A stretch of DNA of 51,100 nt from Rhizopus sp. PT2906 (GCA_025529335.1 JAMYHX010000306.1:1-51100), one strand, 5' to 3'; numbered from the stretch's first letter, positions 1 through 11,616 are shown. The notes: generated by a model from the sequence alone, not told the origin. A program made the numbers and translations.

Positions 1-192
1 CTGCAGTTGGATGCAGTTCAGGATTGGAAAGTGTTTCTGGAGGTTTATTCTTAAGGAATTGTGTACGAGAACTAAGGGTCTCGATAGCGAACAACTCCTC
101 GTCAACAACAAGATCCATGGGCTCAACTCCAGCTCATCTACAACATGTCCCTGCCCATCTTCGTACAAAAATTGCATACTCATTTCAAATGT
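1..192 (-). pseudogene. Partial coding exon at left edge, apparent frameshift
   Basis: On the minus strand a splice-acceptor-like TTTTACAG precedes an open frame starting at 192 (TFEMSMQFLYEDGQGHVVDE). Near 120 the plausible coding frame shifts: the next acidic stretch (EPMDLVVDEELFAIETL, then KNKPPETLSNPELHPTA) lies in another frame that stays open to base 1. Both halves have the codon use of the window's genes. The gene would continue left of the window. I do not recognise the family. It may be a pseudogene, a sequence error, or two exons joined by an intron I cannot see. Confidence 0.3.
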
Positions 193-333
193 CTGTAAAA
201 TAAATTGCAAAAAAGAAAAAGAATTAAAAGAATAAAGAGTTGTCACTAATTTATACCCAAATAAAATGCCACGAATTTTATCAGGTAATGACTAAGCGAC
301 AAGTAACAATAGACAAAGTTCATCACGACTTCA

Positions 334-1086
334 TTGCTGGATCAACCGACTTTGTTGTTACACCCAATTTTTTTTTTGCATGACATTAAACTCAAAATCA
401 GCGACTTTACTTTCTGCAATGACTGTATTCTGATTGATAGAAATGATACGTACACTGAAATTGTAAATCTAACAAAATTTAAAAGTCGTTTAAAGAGTAA
501 AGAATGTTTTCAGGAACGCCTATTAAACTATTATCCGATTGTAGAGTAAGAGTAGCTAAGAAAGGTGTAAAATCGGGATATCTCTTCTAGCCTATGTCAC
601 CCGACTCTCAATATTTTTTCTGGTATTCTTTGTGAAGCAAAGTGATTTTAGACTAATAGCAACCTAAACAGCCATAAAGAATCGAGTAAAGGCAAGGCAA
701 AGAATAAGAGAAAGAGAATATATATGTATACTCTATAGTTTTTAGACAAAAATAGCCACATGACGTTCTCTGAAAGAATTTTGAGGATATTACATCTGCT
801 GTTTTTTCGATCTGCATTAAAAATGATGAGCTTGATAGTTATTTGCGCGTCACGTATAAATGTGAACCATTAACAGATAAAATTCAGTCGATTAAAGATT
901 CTGAAGCTAATATCGTTTGTTTGAAAGAGGCTTGATGCACAAAAGCATAAACAGGACAAAGCTTTTAAGCAGACAACATTTTCATTCCAGCTACTTAATG
1001 TAGCAAAAGCACGGAAAAATACAGAAAATATCAAGATTGACCTGTTGCTTACTTCCAGGGGGATACTTTTCTTTTGCGAAAGCTAA
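334..1086 (+). pseudogene. Possible decayed coding sequence (three broken open frames)
   Basis: Three plus-strand segments look coding but are separated by stops and frame changes: 334-549 (ending SKECFQERLLNYYPIVE), 774-935 (with KNFEDITSAVFSICIKNDEL) and 934-1086 (with KHKQDKAFKQTTFSFQLLNV). The last two abut with a +1 shift at the stop, as expected of an eroded gene. No family was recognised and no splice sites join the pieces convincingly. It could be an old transposon-derived gene. Confidence 0.2.
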
Positions 1087-1131
1087 AGAGGATACTCAAA
1101 TCACGCGATTGACCCATTTTCATTGCTACTT

Positions 1132-2273
1132 TTATTTCTTTTTTAATCCAAACTGAAATCCACCAGTCTTTTTTAAACCAAAAGCAAGCTTCTTTGGTGC
1201 TTCTGCTGAGTTTTCCTTCTTCTTTTCAGTCTCTATTCCAGGACTGTTTCTCAAGCTGTTATTATTACTGTTATTATTATTACTACTATTAATATTAGTA
1301 CTAGTGCTGGCACTAATGCTGGTCACAGTAGTCCATCCCCCACTAGTCTGATCAGACGTTCGTTCACTTGATGACTTGCTTGACACATTCGTCCATCCTC
1401 CGCTTGGTGTCGATGAAGGAACATTTGTCCAACCACCACTTTGAGTCAATGAAGGTACAGCTGTCCAACTGCCTTTATCTGCTTGTACAGTAGATATGGG
1501 TGAAGCGGTTGATGTTGTGCTTGTTGTACCAATTTTCTTTTGAATAGCTTCTTGCATTCTCTTCAGCTCTCTTTCTTCTCTCTTCTTTTCACGAGCCAAG
1601 CGTCTCTCTCGCTCTGATTGATTTAATTCTGAATTTCTGGTGCTTTCCTTCATCTCTTTAAACCTCTATAAGCTTATTAGCACAATGCTTCCTTTTTTTT
1701 TGTGTCTGCTTAATAGTTACCTTTTTATGATGATGATCATAACTTTGCAAATGTTGTTCATACTCGGAGATCTTATTGTATTGCTTATCGCACAATTCAC
1801 AATAGAACATACGCTTAACCTGTTCTAGTTCTTTCATAATCGCCTGCTTTTTCTCTGCTCTATATTCTCGTTCCATCCTCTGTATCTCTGTTTCTTCAAG
1901 TTGCTTTTCACTATCCAATGCCCTTCTCTTTGCTGTACTAGAGACATGGGTCTCTTCTAGTTCCTGCGCCTTTCCAACACCCAATGTCTCATCTTTTACT
2001 TCAATCAGAATAGGATCCACTCGACCTAAGCAGATAAAGAAAAAAGAATCAGCCATGTTTGCGTAACAATCATGAATGATTACCTTGACTATGAGAGCCT
2101 AATCCACTACCAGCAATCCATCCCATTTTTTGCATCATTTTATATCCAATATTGCTTTCAGGAATACGAGTTTCCATCGTTATCTTGGTTGTCTGTTGCC
2201 AGTCAATATAGCCAGTAGGTTCTGCAGAACGGCTCACGCGCTCTTGTTCAAATAAATCGTCGTCTTGTTGCAT
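1132..2273 (-). CDS. G-patch and C2H2 zinc-finger protein (GPATCH8-like)
   Basis: Exons 2273-2084, 2025-1721 and 1665-1132 give 342 aa in frame. A G-patch motif at residues about 40-85 (NIGYKMMQKMGWIAGSGLGS, continuing across intron 1 into QGRVDPI) is followed by a charged helical stretch and one U1-like C2H2 finger (C139, C142, H155, H161). The C-terminal half is Lys/Arg/Glu-rich, then Ser/Thr-rich with repeated GGWT[NT]V units, and ends in two FGLKK motifs. G-patch proteins usually bind and activate DEAH RNA helicases, so a nuclear RNA-processing role is inferred. Both introns are GT-AG; intron 2 has a CTAAT branch-like site. The order G-patch then finger matches the GPATCH8/fungal G-patch-zinc-finger group. 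Confidence 0.88.
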
Positions 2274-2461
2274 CTTTTATTATTGTAGTAATCATAGGAA
2301 TTAAAAAAAAAAGAGAGGTAAAATGCTGCTCCTCTATTTTCTAGTTTGGAACATTTAATTCTTTATTGAATGTTCACCTCACCTTAAATCGTTCAATTGT
2401 CTTCAAAATAAAAGAGAAAAAGATGTGACTTTACGCTTCCCTTTTTTTTATTTTTTTTAGA

Positions 2462-3253
2462 ATGCAGTTTGCACAAAGAACAGCTCTCATCACAGGAGCA
2501 ACACGAGGTATCGGTAAATGTATTGCCGAGACATTTGCTCGAGGAGGAGCAAATACGATATTGATCGGTCGTGATCCAGACCGGGTGAGATCAGTTGAAC
2601 AGTTATTCAAAGCTGATTTTGCCCATCAGACACATCAGGGTGTTGTACTCGATATATCAAAGAAACAAGACATAGACGCGAGGATAAAGGTAGATCTTGT
2701 TATTGTATTTGGCAAATATTAAACTAGAATCCATATGTAGGATATATTAAAAGGCCAGCAGGTCGATTATTTGATTAATGCAGCTGGAATTTCAAGAGAT
2801 AGCTTATTTGTTCAATTAAAATATGAGGAATTAATGGACGTGATTCATACGAACCTAGTCGGAACCATGTGCTTAACACAGCATGTTGCTAAATCAATGA
2901 TGAGAAAACGAAAGGGAGGATGTATTATTAATATAGCTAGCGTTATTGGCGTACAGGGTAATATTGGTCAAACTGCCTACAGTGCCTCAAAAGCAGGTCT
3001 CATAGGCTTTACAAAATCACTCGCAAAGGAATTGGGACCATTACAGATTAGAGTCAATGCAATTGCACCAGGATTCATTGAGACAGATATGACGTCTGCT
3101 ATCACAGAAGAAAAAAGATCAAAACTATTAGCGTCCATCCCCTTGGGAAGATTTGGAAGCGTGCATGATATAGCATTGGCTGCCGAATTCATTGCAAAAT
3201 CCAATTATGTTCATGGTCAGGTGCTTACAGTCGATGGTGGTTTAATCCTTTAA
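2462..3253 (+). CDS. Short-chain reductase, 3-oxoacyl-ACP reductase / CBR4-like
   Basis: Exons 2462-2689 and 2741-3253 encode 246 aa, the usual length of a single-domain classical SDR. Visible motifs are the NAD(P)-binding TGATRGIG near residue 11, an NAAG motif, the catalytic Ser in IASVIG, and YSASKAG carrying the active-site Tyr and Lys. The C-terminus (PGFIETDMTS, then VHGQVLTVDGG) is typical of FabG/CBR4, which reduce 3-oxoacyl-ACP in mitochondrial or type II fatty acid synthesis. No clear mitochondrial presequence is seen. The start is the first ATG after a long T-tract. The gene is divergent from the G-patch gene with about 190 bp between starts. Exact substrate cannot be read from sequence. 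Confidence 0.9.
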
Positions 3254-3365
3254 AAAATTCCCCGTACTTTTTTTTTGTTTTTTTGTTGTTTTTTTTTGTT
3301 TCTTTGTTACACTCGCATTATTCCCTTTTTCAGTTGAAAGCATAAGTGCAACAACTATAATAAAA

Positions 3366-6300
3366 GTGGAGTCCAACAATAGCAATAGAAAGGGGAATAA
3401 CCCCTTTGAACAAAGTTTATCACCCGAGTTTTCACCTTGGAATGAAGTTCATTCTCCATTCGACAACAATCAGTCACCATGGAATCCATTCGTCACTTCG
3501 GAAGAAGCTAATCTTCACACATCACCCAATAACCTAAATGAATTTATAGATTTACAACAAGAGCCTTATACAAACCAACCTAGTTCTTCAGGAATGAGTA
3601 CCACAAATGCTTTACCAACAGCAAAACCTGCTCTTTTGCCAAGCGGAAGTAAAGATTTGAGTGACAAAGGTTTGACGCGGAAAAAAGAAAAAGCGTTGCC
3701 AAGACAATGATAATAACGATAAGCAATTTTTTTTATAAAGGTTTATTTGATAATACAAAAAGCACTCCAGAGGACAGCGATACGACGCGGCTTTATAGTA
3801 ATACAACAGGGAATGACACAAGCACCTCACCATACGCACGAGCCAACCTGCGATTACCCAAAAAAAGAAATTGGTTGGATAGGATCGTACAGCGTTTTAA
3901 AGGTCCTCAGCCACTGTCCGGTGGAGCTGAATTTCGTACAATTCATATCAACAACCAGTTGTTAAATGAAGAACAAGAATTTTTGCATAATGGTGTAACC
4001 ACAGGAAAGTATAATCTATTGACCTTCTTGCCAAAATTTCTGTATGAAGAGTTTTCAAAATATGCCAACATCTTTTTCTTGTTCATATCCTGCATTCAGG
4101 TAAACCTTTGTTATTGATATCTTTTATTTTTTATTAAAGATATATAGCAAATACCTGGTGTCTCTCCTACGTCAAGATGGACTACACTCGTACCATTAGT
4201 CATCGTTCTACTGATCACCGCCGTAAAGGAGATCATTGAGGATTGGGGCGTGCATCGATCGGATGCTGAACTCAATTCAAAGAAATGCAAGGTGCTACAA
4301 GGAACACAGTTCATTGAACAAAAATGGAGAAACATTAAGGTGGGTGACATTGTTCGTGTTGAAAGCGGTCAACATTTCCCTGCAGATCTCATCTTGATCA
4401 GCAGCAGCGAGCCAGATGGTCTGTGTTATATTGAAACGAGCAACTTGGATGGCGAAGTAAACTTGAAGATTAAACAAGCTTTACCACAGACAGCACATAT
4501 CTTAAATCCAGTTGATGTGAGTCAGCTGCAAGGTGTGATCCGATCAGAACAGCCAAATAACCGCTTATACAACTATGACGGTACTCTGTCCATTTCCTCA
4601 CTTGGTTCTCAGAGACGTGATCTTCCCTTGGATCCTACTCAGTTGTTGCTGAGAGGAGCTCAATTGCGCAACACAAGTTGGATCTATGGCATCGTCATCT
4701 TTACTGGCCATGAAACAAAGCTGATGTTAAACTCGAGTAGAAAACCATCAAAGGTATCTAATGTCACTCGAATTACAAATAGAAACATTATGTACCTGTT
4801 TTGGATCTTACTTGGTATGAGTCTTGCTGGTGCCATTGGTGGTGTTCTCTTCTCGATGTATAAAGGCCAACAGGCCACATACCTGCCTCTTCATTCTTGG
4901 AGTCATGGTCAAGAGTTTGGATACGACATTTTGACATACTTGATCCTCTTCAGTTCTTTTATTCCTATCAGGTAAAGCATATGGATATAGATATATAAAG
5001 ATAACGGGTTTCTAATCTGCCTCACCCTAGTTTAATGGTCACTATGGAGATTGTCAAATTTGCATTAGCTTATCTGATCGAAAATGATATCGATCTGTAT
5101 TATGAAAAGGCCAATACACCTGCTACAGCCCGCAGCAGCAGTCTGGTCGAAGAGCTAGGACAAGTCAAGTTTATATTTTCAGATAAAACCGGAACTTTGA
5201 CATGTAACGAAATGCAATTTCGTCAAGCGTCGATTGGTGGGCTCTTTTATGCAGACCAAGTAGATGCTGAGAGACGAGCTCGTGATGACGGCCAAGAGCA
5301 AGATCCTAATGCGCAGTATACCTTTGATCAACTAAAGCAACACTTGAACACACACTCAACAGCTAATGTCATTAACGAGTTTTTAACACTTTTGGCAGTC
5401 TGCCATACTGTTATTCCAGAACGAGAAGAAGGTACACACCAGATTGTCTATCAAGCCTCTTCCCCAGATGAGGGAGCACTTGTCAAGGGAGCCGCTTCCT
5501 TAGGCTATACGTTCCACACGCGTCGACCAAACTCAGCAACGTGCACTATTCTCGATCAAGAGTTAGAATATCAATTACTCCATATCTGCGAATTCAATTC
5601 CACACGAAAGCGTATGTCAGCCATCATCCGTGGACCAGACAATAGAATAAAACTATACTGTAAGGGGGCTGACACAGTCATCCTCGAACGACTGGCCAAG
5701 GATAATCCATTTGTTGAACCGACTCTGCTTCATTTGGAAGACTGTGCATCAGAAGGCCTTCGCACCTTGTGTATCGCTATGCGTGAGATATCAGAGGAAG
5801 AGTACGCTCATTGGTCACAGATACAACAGGCAGCATCGACTACACTTGTCAACAGAGCTGAAGAACTTGATAAAGCAGCCGAATTGATTGAGAGAGAGTT
5901 ATTCTTGCTTGGTGCAACAGCCATAGAAGACAGACTTCAGGATGGTGTCCCTGACACGATCCATACCTTACAAGAGGCAGGAATCCATGTGTGGGTCTTG
6001 ACTGGAGATAGACAAGAGACAGCTATCAATATTGGATATTCCTGTAAACTGCTCAATGAGGATATGAGTTTAATTGTCTGTAACGAAGACAATCACTGGA
6101 GCACCAAGGCATATTTAGAAAAAAAACTAAAGGATATTAATGAAGTGATGATAAAAGGCGAAGAACTAGAAGTAAGGACATATGCACACTTGTTAGCATT
6201 TATTTATTTTGTTTAGCCTTTGGCTTTAGTGATCGACGGAAGAGCCTTAACGTTTGCTCTTGACAAGAGTATAGAAAAGACATTCTTTGATCTTGCTGTT

Positions 6301-7680
6301 CTCTGTAAGGCTGTGATCTGTTGTCGTGTGTCGCCACTTCAAAAAGCACTTGTGGTCAAATGTGTTAAAAAGTACGATAGATCTATTTTGCTTGCCATTG
6401 GTGATGGTGCTAACGATGTATCGATGATCCAAGCTGCTCATGTGGGCGTAGGCATCAGTGGCGTTGAAGGCTTACAGGCAGCACGAAGCGCGGACTTTTC
6501 TATTTCGCAGTTCAGATTTCTCCGAAAGTTGTTACTTGTTCATGGTGCTTGGGCATATCAACGTATGAGCAAGATGATCTTTTACTACTTTTACAAGAAC
6601 GTCACACTTTACTTGACGCAGTTTTGGGTAAGTTGCAATAGATAGATTGTATTTGGTTAATGGGCTCACATTATGGATCAAACAGTATGCGTTTTACAAT
6701 GGATTCTCGGGATCAACACTTTATGAATCATGGACAATGTCATGTTTTAATGTATTCTTTACCTTCTTGCCTCCTATAGTGATTGGTGTCTTTGATCAGA
6801 TTGTGTCTACTCGTATGTTGGACAGATATCCTCAAATGTACACCCTGGGCCAAAGGAATGTTTTCTTTAATCAAAAGAAATTCTGGGGATGGATCGCCAA
6901 TGCAACATACCACTCACTCGTACGATATTTTTTATCCAGTGTAACTCTTCTGACTTTAATATTGTAGGTCTTATTCTTCTTGGGAGTGGCTGCCTTCAGA
7001 TCAGAAGGTGTTTTTCGTAATGGGTTACTAAGCGGACAGTGGTGGGTTGGTGCTTCTGTATTTACGAGTGTGCTAGGTTGCATCTTATGGAAAGGAGCCT
7101 TGATTATTGAGTAAGTTTGTTCGATGATTCTATCTAATATACCGAGGATCCCCGCAAGAATGCTAATGAATTGATTGGTTAGTTACTGGACAAAATACAC
7201 CGCCATCGCTATGATTGGTTCCATGGCTATATGGTTTTTGTATCTGATCATTGTTGTATATATTGCCCCGGCTATATCCGTAAATGCTTTACCAGAGTAT
7301 TATGGTATAGTACCTATGCTTTGGGGAAATACCAGCTTTTGGCTGTTTTTGATTATTGTGCCTTTTATATGTAATTTGCGTGACTTTATATGGAAGTAGT
7401 AAGTTGAATAACGATAAGAAAAAAGTGAAGAATATTGACAGTCATTGATAGTGGAAGAAGAGTGGTCAGGCCTACATCATATCATCATGTTCAAGAGATA
7501 CAGAAATATAATTTACCAGACTATAGACCGAGAATGGATCGATTTAGACAAGCAGTTAATAAGGTGCGTCGTATTCAACGTCTAAAGAGAAATCGAGGCT
7601 ACGCATTTTCCCAAAATGAAACCGATCAGACCAAAATAATAAGAGCATACGATACGACCCTACAAAAGCCGGTTGGTTAA
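3366..7680 (+). CDS. P4-type ATPase, phospholipid flippase (Drs2/ATP8A-like)
   Basis: Nine exons: 3366-3669, 3741-4099, 4148-4971, 5031-6171, 6217-6627, 6686-6919, 6968-7110, 7183-7398, 7452-7680; 1286 codons, all phases consistent. It flips aminophospholipids to the cytosolic leaflet of Golgi/endosomal or plasma membranes. Hallmarks: IQQIPGVSP in the first membrane hairpin, PISL in M4, phosphorylation loop FSDKTGTLTC (Asp547), GDGANDVSMIQ hinge, and QFWYAFYNGFSG before the last membrane segments; the tail has HHVQEIQKYNLPDYRPRM. The N-terminus holds two NPF motifs (EH-domain ligands). Two oddities: the open frame has no ATG at its 5' end (3366 is GTG; first in-frame ATG is 3594), and the actuator motif reads LDGEV instead of LDGET. 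The last intron uses the second of two nearby AG sites, fixed by reading frame. Confidence 0.93.
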
Positions 7681-7929
7681 TCGTATGTCCTCCCCCCCCC
7701 CTCCCTCCCTTTTTTTTGTCCCTATTTGAAATCTGTTGAATAGATTTCATGTTCCTTTCATAATGATAAATTATTTGCCGTAATTTTCCGTTTAGCGTTT
7801 TCCTATTTGTTTGTAGCCAAAAGAGGAAATGACGTGACATTTCTTTTTTTCTTTTACTGTCTAGTATAAATAATAAGAAACTTTGTCCCTTGTTTAAATT
7901 TTTCATACTTTTCTTATATTAAAATAATA

Positions 7930-8696
7930 ATGCAACATATCGATTCTGACAAGTTATACGCTGACGGTGCTTATCGTTTTGAATTCGTATCCAAATTTAT
8001 GGAATTTGGTAAGTTATACAAGTTAAATGGAAAAAGAGAGAGATTATTAAAAGAACTTCTTCAGGTCCTGAAGATATCAAAGCTATTGAGGCCGTTGCTG
8101 ATCATATTCGTCCCTTGGTCCCTGTTGTTGTTGATGCTGTCTATGTCAAACTATTCCAATTTGATGTTACCAAGAAACACTTTGTACCAAAGAATGAAGG
8201 ATTTAATGGTGAAGCTCCTACCACTTTGGAAGAATTGACACTCGATCACCCACAGATCAAGTTTCGTAAGGACTTCTTGAGCAAGTACCTCTACAAGATT
8301 CTCTCTGGTCCCTATGACGAACGCTTCCTTCGTTACCTTGACTGGGTTGCAAAGATTCACACAGATACACCTGAAAAGAAATCAAAGATCAATGTAGACT
8401 ATATCCATATCAATGCCTTAATGGGCTTTGTCGAATCAACCTTGGTCGGTGGTCTGTTATCTCTCAACCTTGACCGTGAAACAGAAGCCAAGGCTTTATT
8501 GGCATTTAACAAATTGCTCTGGATTCAAAATGATTATTTTGCCAAGTATTACTGTAATCCAGCTACTATCAAGGACGCAAAGGTATCTGACAAGAGTAGT
8601 TTATGCACATTGGCTTCCCCTACTTCTCTTCTTCCTTTGATCGTTGGCGCTGCTGCTGGTATTGCTGCTGCTTGGTATCATTTCCATCGTGCTTAG
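7930..8696 (+). CDS. Protoglobin-domain haem protein with C-terminal membrane anchor
   Basis: Exons 7930-8008 and 8065-8696 encode 236 aa. Residues about 15-195 match the fungal protoglobin/globin-sensor fold: PLVPVVVDAVYVKLFQFD, HFVPKNEGF, LDHPQIKFRKDFLSKYL, YLDWVAKIHTD and INVDYIHINALMGFVE, then ALLAFNKLLWIQNDYFAKYY. His125 in AKIH is the best candidate proximal haem ligand (family knowledge plus inference); His141 is also conserved-looking. The last ~25 residues form a hydrophobic Gly/Ala-rich helix ending HFHRA, as in tail-anchored proteins, so the globin would face the cytosol on ER, mitochondrial or peroxisomal membrane. No signalling output domain is fused, unlike bacterial globin-coupled sensors. 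Function (O2/NO/CO sensing or chemistry) is not known from sequence. Confidence 0.85.
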
Positions 8697-10865
8697 AACA
8701 TTTTACCCACCTTTTTCTCACTTGTATCTCTTAATAAATTTAAAGCTTTATCGTCCCATATTTTTTATATTAGCCACCCAAATAATAATAATAATAATAA
8801 TTTCTCTCTAGTAACTGAGATTTAGCTCATTTAAACGTCTTTATATGATTAACAATCAAAGAAAAAAAGTGTTGTCTACGCTTGAACTAGTTCTTATACC
8901 ACACTTGTGATGTAATACAGGCGGGATTACTTTATTGAAAGCATTTGTTTACAGGTTAATCACGCTAGAGCCGCTTTTATTTTATTTATTAAAGATTATT
9001 CCCAAAAGCCAATGTTTTGCAAAGAAAATCTAAAGGTTCTGATTGCTGCAGAGACGACATTCTTCAGATCAGCCATTAATCATTAGAACAAAGGACAAGG
9101 CACCCATAGAAACCATCAAATACCAGAATAGCCTGGAAAGGCCCGCAGTAACAGACGTATCGTTGGGGGTATATGTTAGCTGAGCCTTGTCAATTGTTAA
9201 CTAGCTTATGTGCCCCACTGCATCAGCCAGACAGCAGAGCATCATTAATAATCTGTCACAGCTGTGATCTCAGATAACTAGCTCCCTGTAAAGATTCCAA
9301 TCGAGTGCCCATACCTCTCCCTTTGGCTGCCTGAAAGCTTCCAGTTGAGTGATGAAACGAACGACCGCTGTCAGTCCAGGACACGTATTGAGCATCATAG
9401 AAAGAGGTTACATAGAAATCCTTGAACACACAATCATCGCCTTGCTGAGTCAGTTTATAAAAAACTTACCTTGACCAAAGAGAGAGAGAAAAAGGGATGA
9501 GAGCAATATTCTCTCTTTTTTTTTTTACCTCTTTTTTAGTTATGTGAAGTTATTGTTTTCTATCTTATCGATAACCATTATTTGAATAAGGTTTACACTC
9601 ACACTTTTGTTTATTTCTGAAGTGTTTCATGTCTTTTAACACAAGCTTGGCCTAACTTTTTACTATTATTGATAATTTATATATTCATTCAGATTGTCAC
9701 TTGTATACACTTATGGAATAACTCCTTTTTTTTTTCAGTAGTAAAAAATTAAAGAGCAATAAGTTGACTTCTATATGATACCACTTTTATGCAGTTTTTG
9801 TTTATATTATGCGTACCTGGGCTCATTTAAGTACGGAAAGACAAATGAAATGACGCCTCATCTTGCATCTTTCAACAATAATGCTTGTCTTTGCACTTCT
9901 TTATTTAAAAACAATAGAGTTAGTTACTTGTGTTGTATGACTCTTACTTTGAATCCCCCACAGTTTATGTTACTTTACGTCATATTATACCGTCTCTCTT
10001 TATTTTTCTTTGGTTTTGCTAGTTAAAATCTATAATTTATTTAGAGCGCGGCCACTTTGTTGTAGTGATCACACTGCTTATTATAAAGTAGCACGGTTCT
10101 AAAAGAGGGATTTGCAAAAATTAAAATATCCCATATTTGGTAATTTGATATTCACGTTCGAGGCTAACCCTCTGTAGCCAAATAAGTACAAAAGATTGCC
10201 TTTTACCATCAAATACTTGATTTAGTAAAGAAGGTGAACCTTCTTACTTAGATTGAAGACTGCTTTATCTGAATGATGCTCAGCTACTTTGGCACAAAGA
10301 ATACCGTGTGTAATGGCGCATATTTTGTGCCTTAAAGCTTTTATAATCTAAGCCCACTTTATGCAGATCTGTACGTGACAATCAACAGCGCATAGAGAAT
10401 TGTTTATTTTTTTTTTTAACAGGCTAAGGTTGGATCCATACCGTTTATCCTCTTGCATTTATGCAATATCCTCTATTAAATTCGAACTATATGCAAGTGA
10501 GTTACTTTGTATGTGTGCATATCTGTTGACTTGCTGCACCATATCAGATACAAGTATCAGTATACATCTTTATGCACTTCAAGAAAAACCAATAGTATTT
10601 TTCCTGTAGTGCATATTATATCTTATGGTGCTTTTAAGAGAAAACAAGTATTACTGTAGCTCTATGAATCCTTGAATTACTCACTATCACTACTATTCCT
10701 TTTTTCTTCAAGAGATGTAAGCGGAATAATGCATCTTCATAACAGAATCCAGTGTCTATCGTATAGCTACGAAGCATTCCTTAGCAGCAGACACATCATG
10801 GTACTAGTAGAAGCATTCATTTGATTTTTTTTTGAATTTTCATTTTATTTAAATAAACTAGGTGC
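8697..10865. other. Gene-poor 2.2 kb interval
   Basis: AT-rich sequence with (AAT)n at about 8780-8800, a perfect 12-bp palindrome TCACAGCTGTGA at 9256-9267, and many homopolymer tracts. Apart from the gene remnant at 9069-9440 I see no supportable gene. Open frames near 9775-10026 and 10400-10609 are hydrophobic, T-rich and unlike the coding sequence around them. No tRNA box A/B pair was found. Confidence 0.5.
9069..9440 (-). pseudogene. Probable remnant of a secreted or membrane-anchored protein gene
   Basis: Minus strand 9440-9256 is an open frame with good codon use (contains FYDAQYVSWTDSGRSFHHST and QAAKGRGMGTRLESLQGAS) preceded by a GTAAGT...GCAAG intron-like gap. A second open frame ends at 9069 with NDTSVTAG followed by a hydrophobic tail (RLFWYLMVSMGALSFVLM), as in GPI- or membrane-anchored proteins. 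The two segments cannot be joined in frame with clean splice sites, and no start codon or upstream exon is visible. I read it as a 5'-truncated pseudogene; an unrecognised real gene with an unusual intron is the alternative. Confidence 0.27.
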
Positions 10866-11222
10866 TTATTTAGGTAAATCATTCTTCAAACTCTTCCATT
10901 TGACACTACGAACGTGGAAGGGTGGTTTGATGTTCTTTCGAGGACCCAAGAAGGTGATATGATTGCCTTTGTAATAGTAGTCATCGTACAAGGTTACTTG
11001 CAGCCATTTTTGAGTTTCATAAGAAGCAACCGTCATATTACCACGCTTGCTACCTGCACCTTCACCAGGGGCAACGCTGCCATGGATTTCACCGACTTGA
11101 TCTTGATAGTATGGTTTACCATAAAAGATGATATCAAAGTCATCATGGTTCTCTTCACCAGAAGGAGCAGCATGAACAAGAGCAATCAAGAATAGGGTAA
11201 GAACAAGGTAGAGAAACTTCAT
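10866..11222 (-). CDS. Small secreted beta/gamma-crystallin-like protein
   Basis: Single exon, 118 aa. Residues 1-19 (MKFLYLVLTLFLIALVHAA) are a clear signal peptide with an A-x-A-type cleavage site. The mature part is acidic then basic, and its C-terminal half has the shape of one beta/gamma-crystallin Greek-key motif: WLQVTLYDDYYYKG, ITFLGP, and a final VRSVKWKSL. Such motifs often bind Ca2+ and stabilise extracellular proteins. There is one potential N-glycosylation site (NMT). No cysteines follow the signal peptide. A TATAAATA box lies about 50 nt upstream of the ATG. The crystallin call rests on motif resemblance only; the biological role is unknown. Confidence 0.72.
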   Translation of the reverse strand: MKFLYLVLTLFLIALVHAAPSGEENHDDFDIIFYGKPYYQDQVGEIHGSVAPGEGAGSKRGNMTVASYETQKWLQVTLYDDYYYKGNHITFLGPRKNIKPPFHVRSVKWKSLKNDLPK

Positions 11223-11271
11223 GTTTATGTAATGAATAAAGGTAGAGAATAAAAAGACCTCTTTCTCTCAC

Positions 11272-11279
11272 TATTTATA
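11272..11279 (-). promoter_or_regulatory. TATA box of the crystallin-like gene
   Basis: TATAAATA on the minus strand, about 50 nt before the start codon at 11222. The C2/chitin-binding gene has the same octamer at the same distance. Confidence 0.55.
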
Positions 11280-11616
11280 CTCAAGCAAGCATTAAAAAAG
11301 GTTGTTTCTAAAAATAAGGACATGCAACCTCAAAACCAAAAATATGCAAATCTCTGTTTTTAACTCAATGTTGTACACACATTGCTTTAAATCAATGACA
11401 AAGAGATACTGATCTCCCTTTTGCTGCGCCTCTTGATTTGTTTGTTACAATTACTAATAATCACTCAAGCTAAATCAAAATCATAAAAAATAGTTCTCTA
11501 TAGTTTGACTGTATACTGATGCCAGTTGCGCTAAGCAATTGGATTAAGCTTCAATTGATGTCATTTTTTTGTCGTTTTCCCCCCGGAAAAATAGTTCCGC
11601 TTGTTACAACAAATGT

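Noticed and set aside
3479..3511. Strong-context ATG in the flippase first exon
   Set aside because: It is out of frame and reaches a stop within eleven codons.
9775..10026. 83-codon hydrophobic open frame
   Set aside because: T-rich composition, no splice or promoter context, no family.
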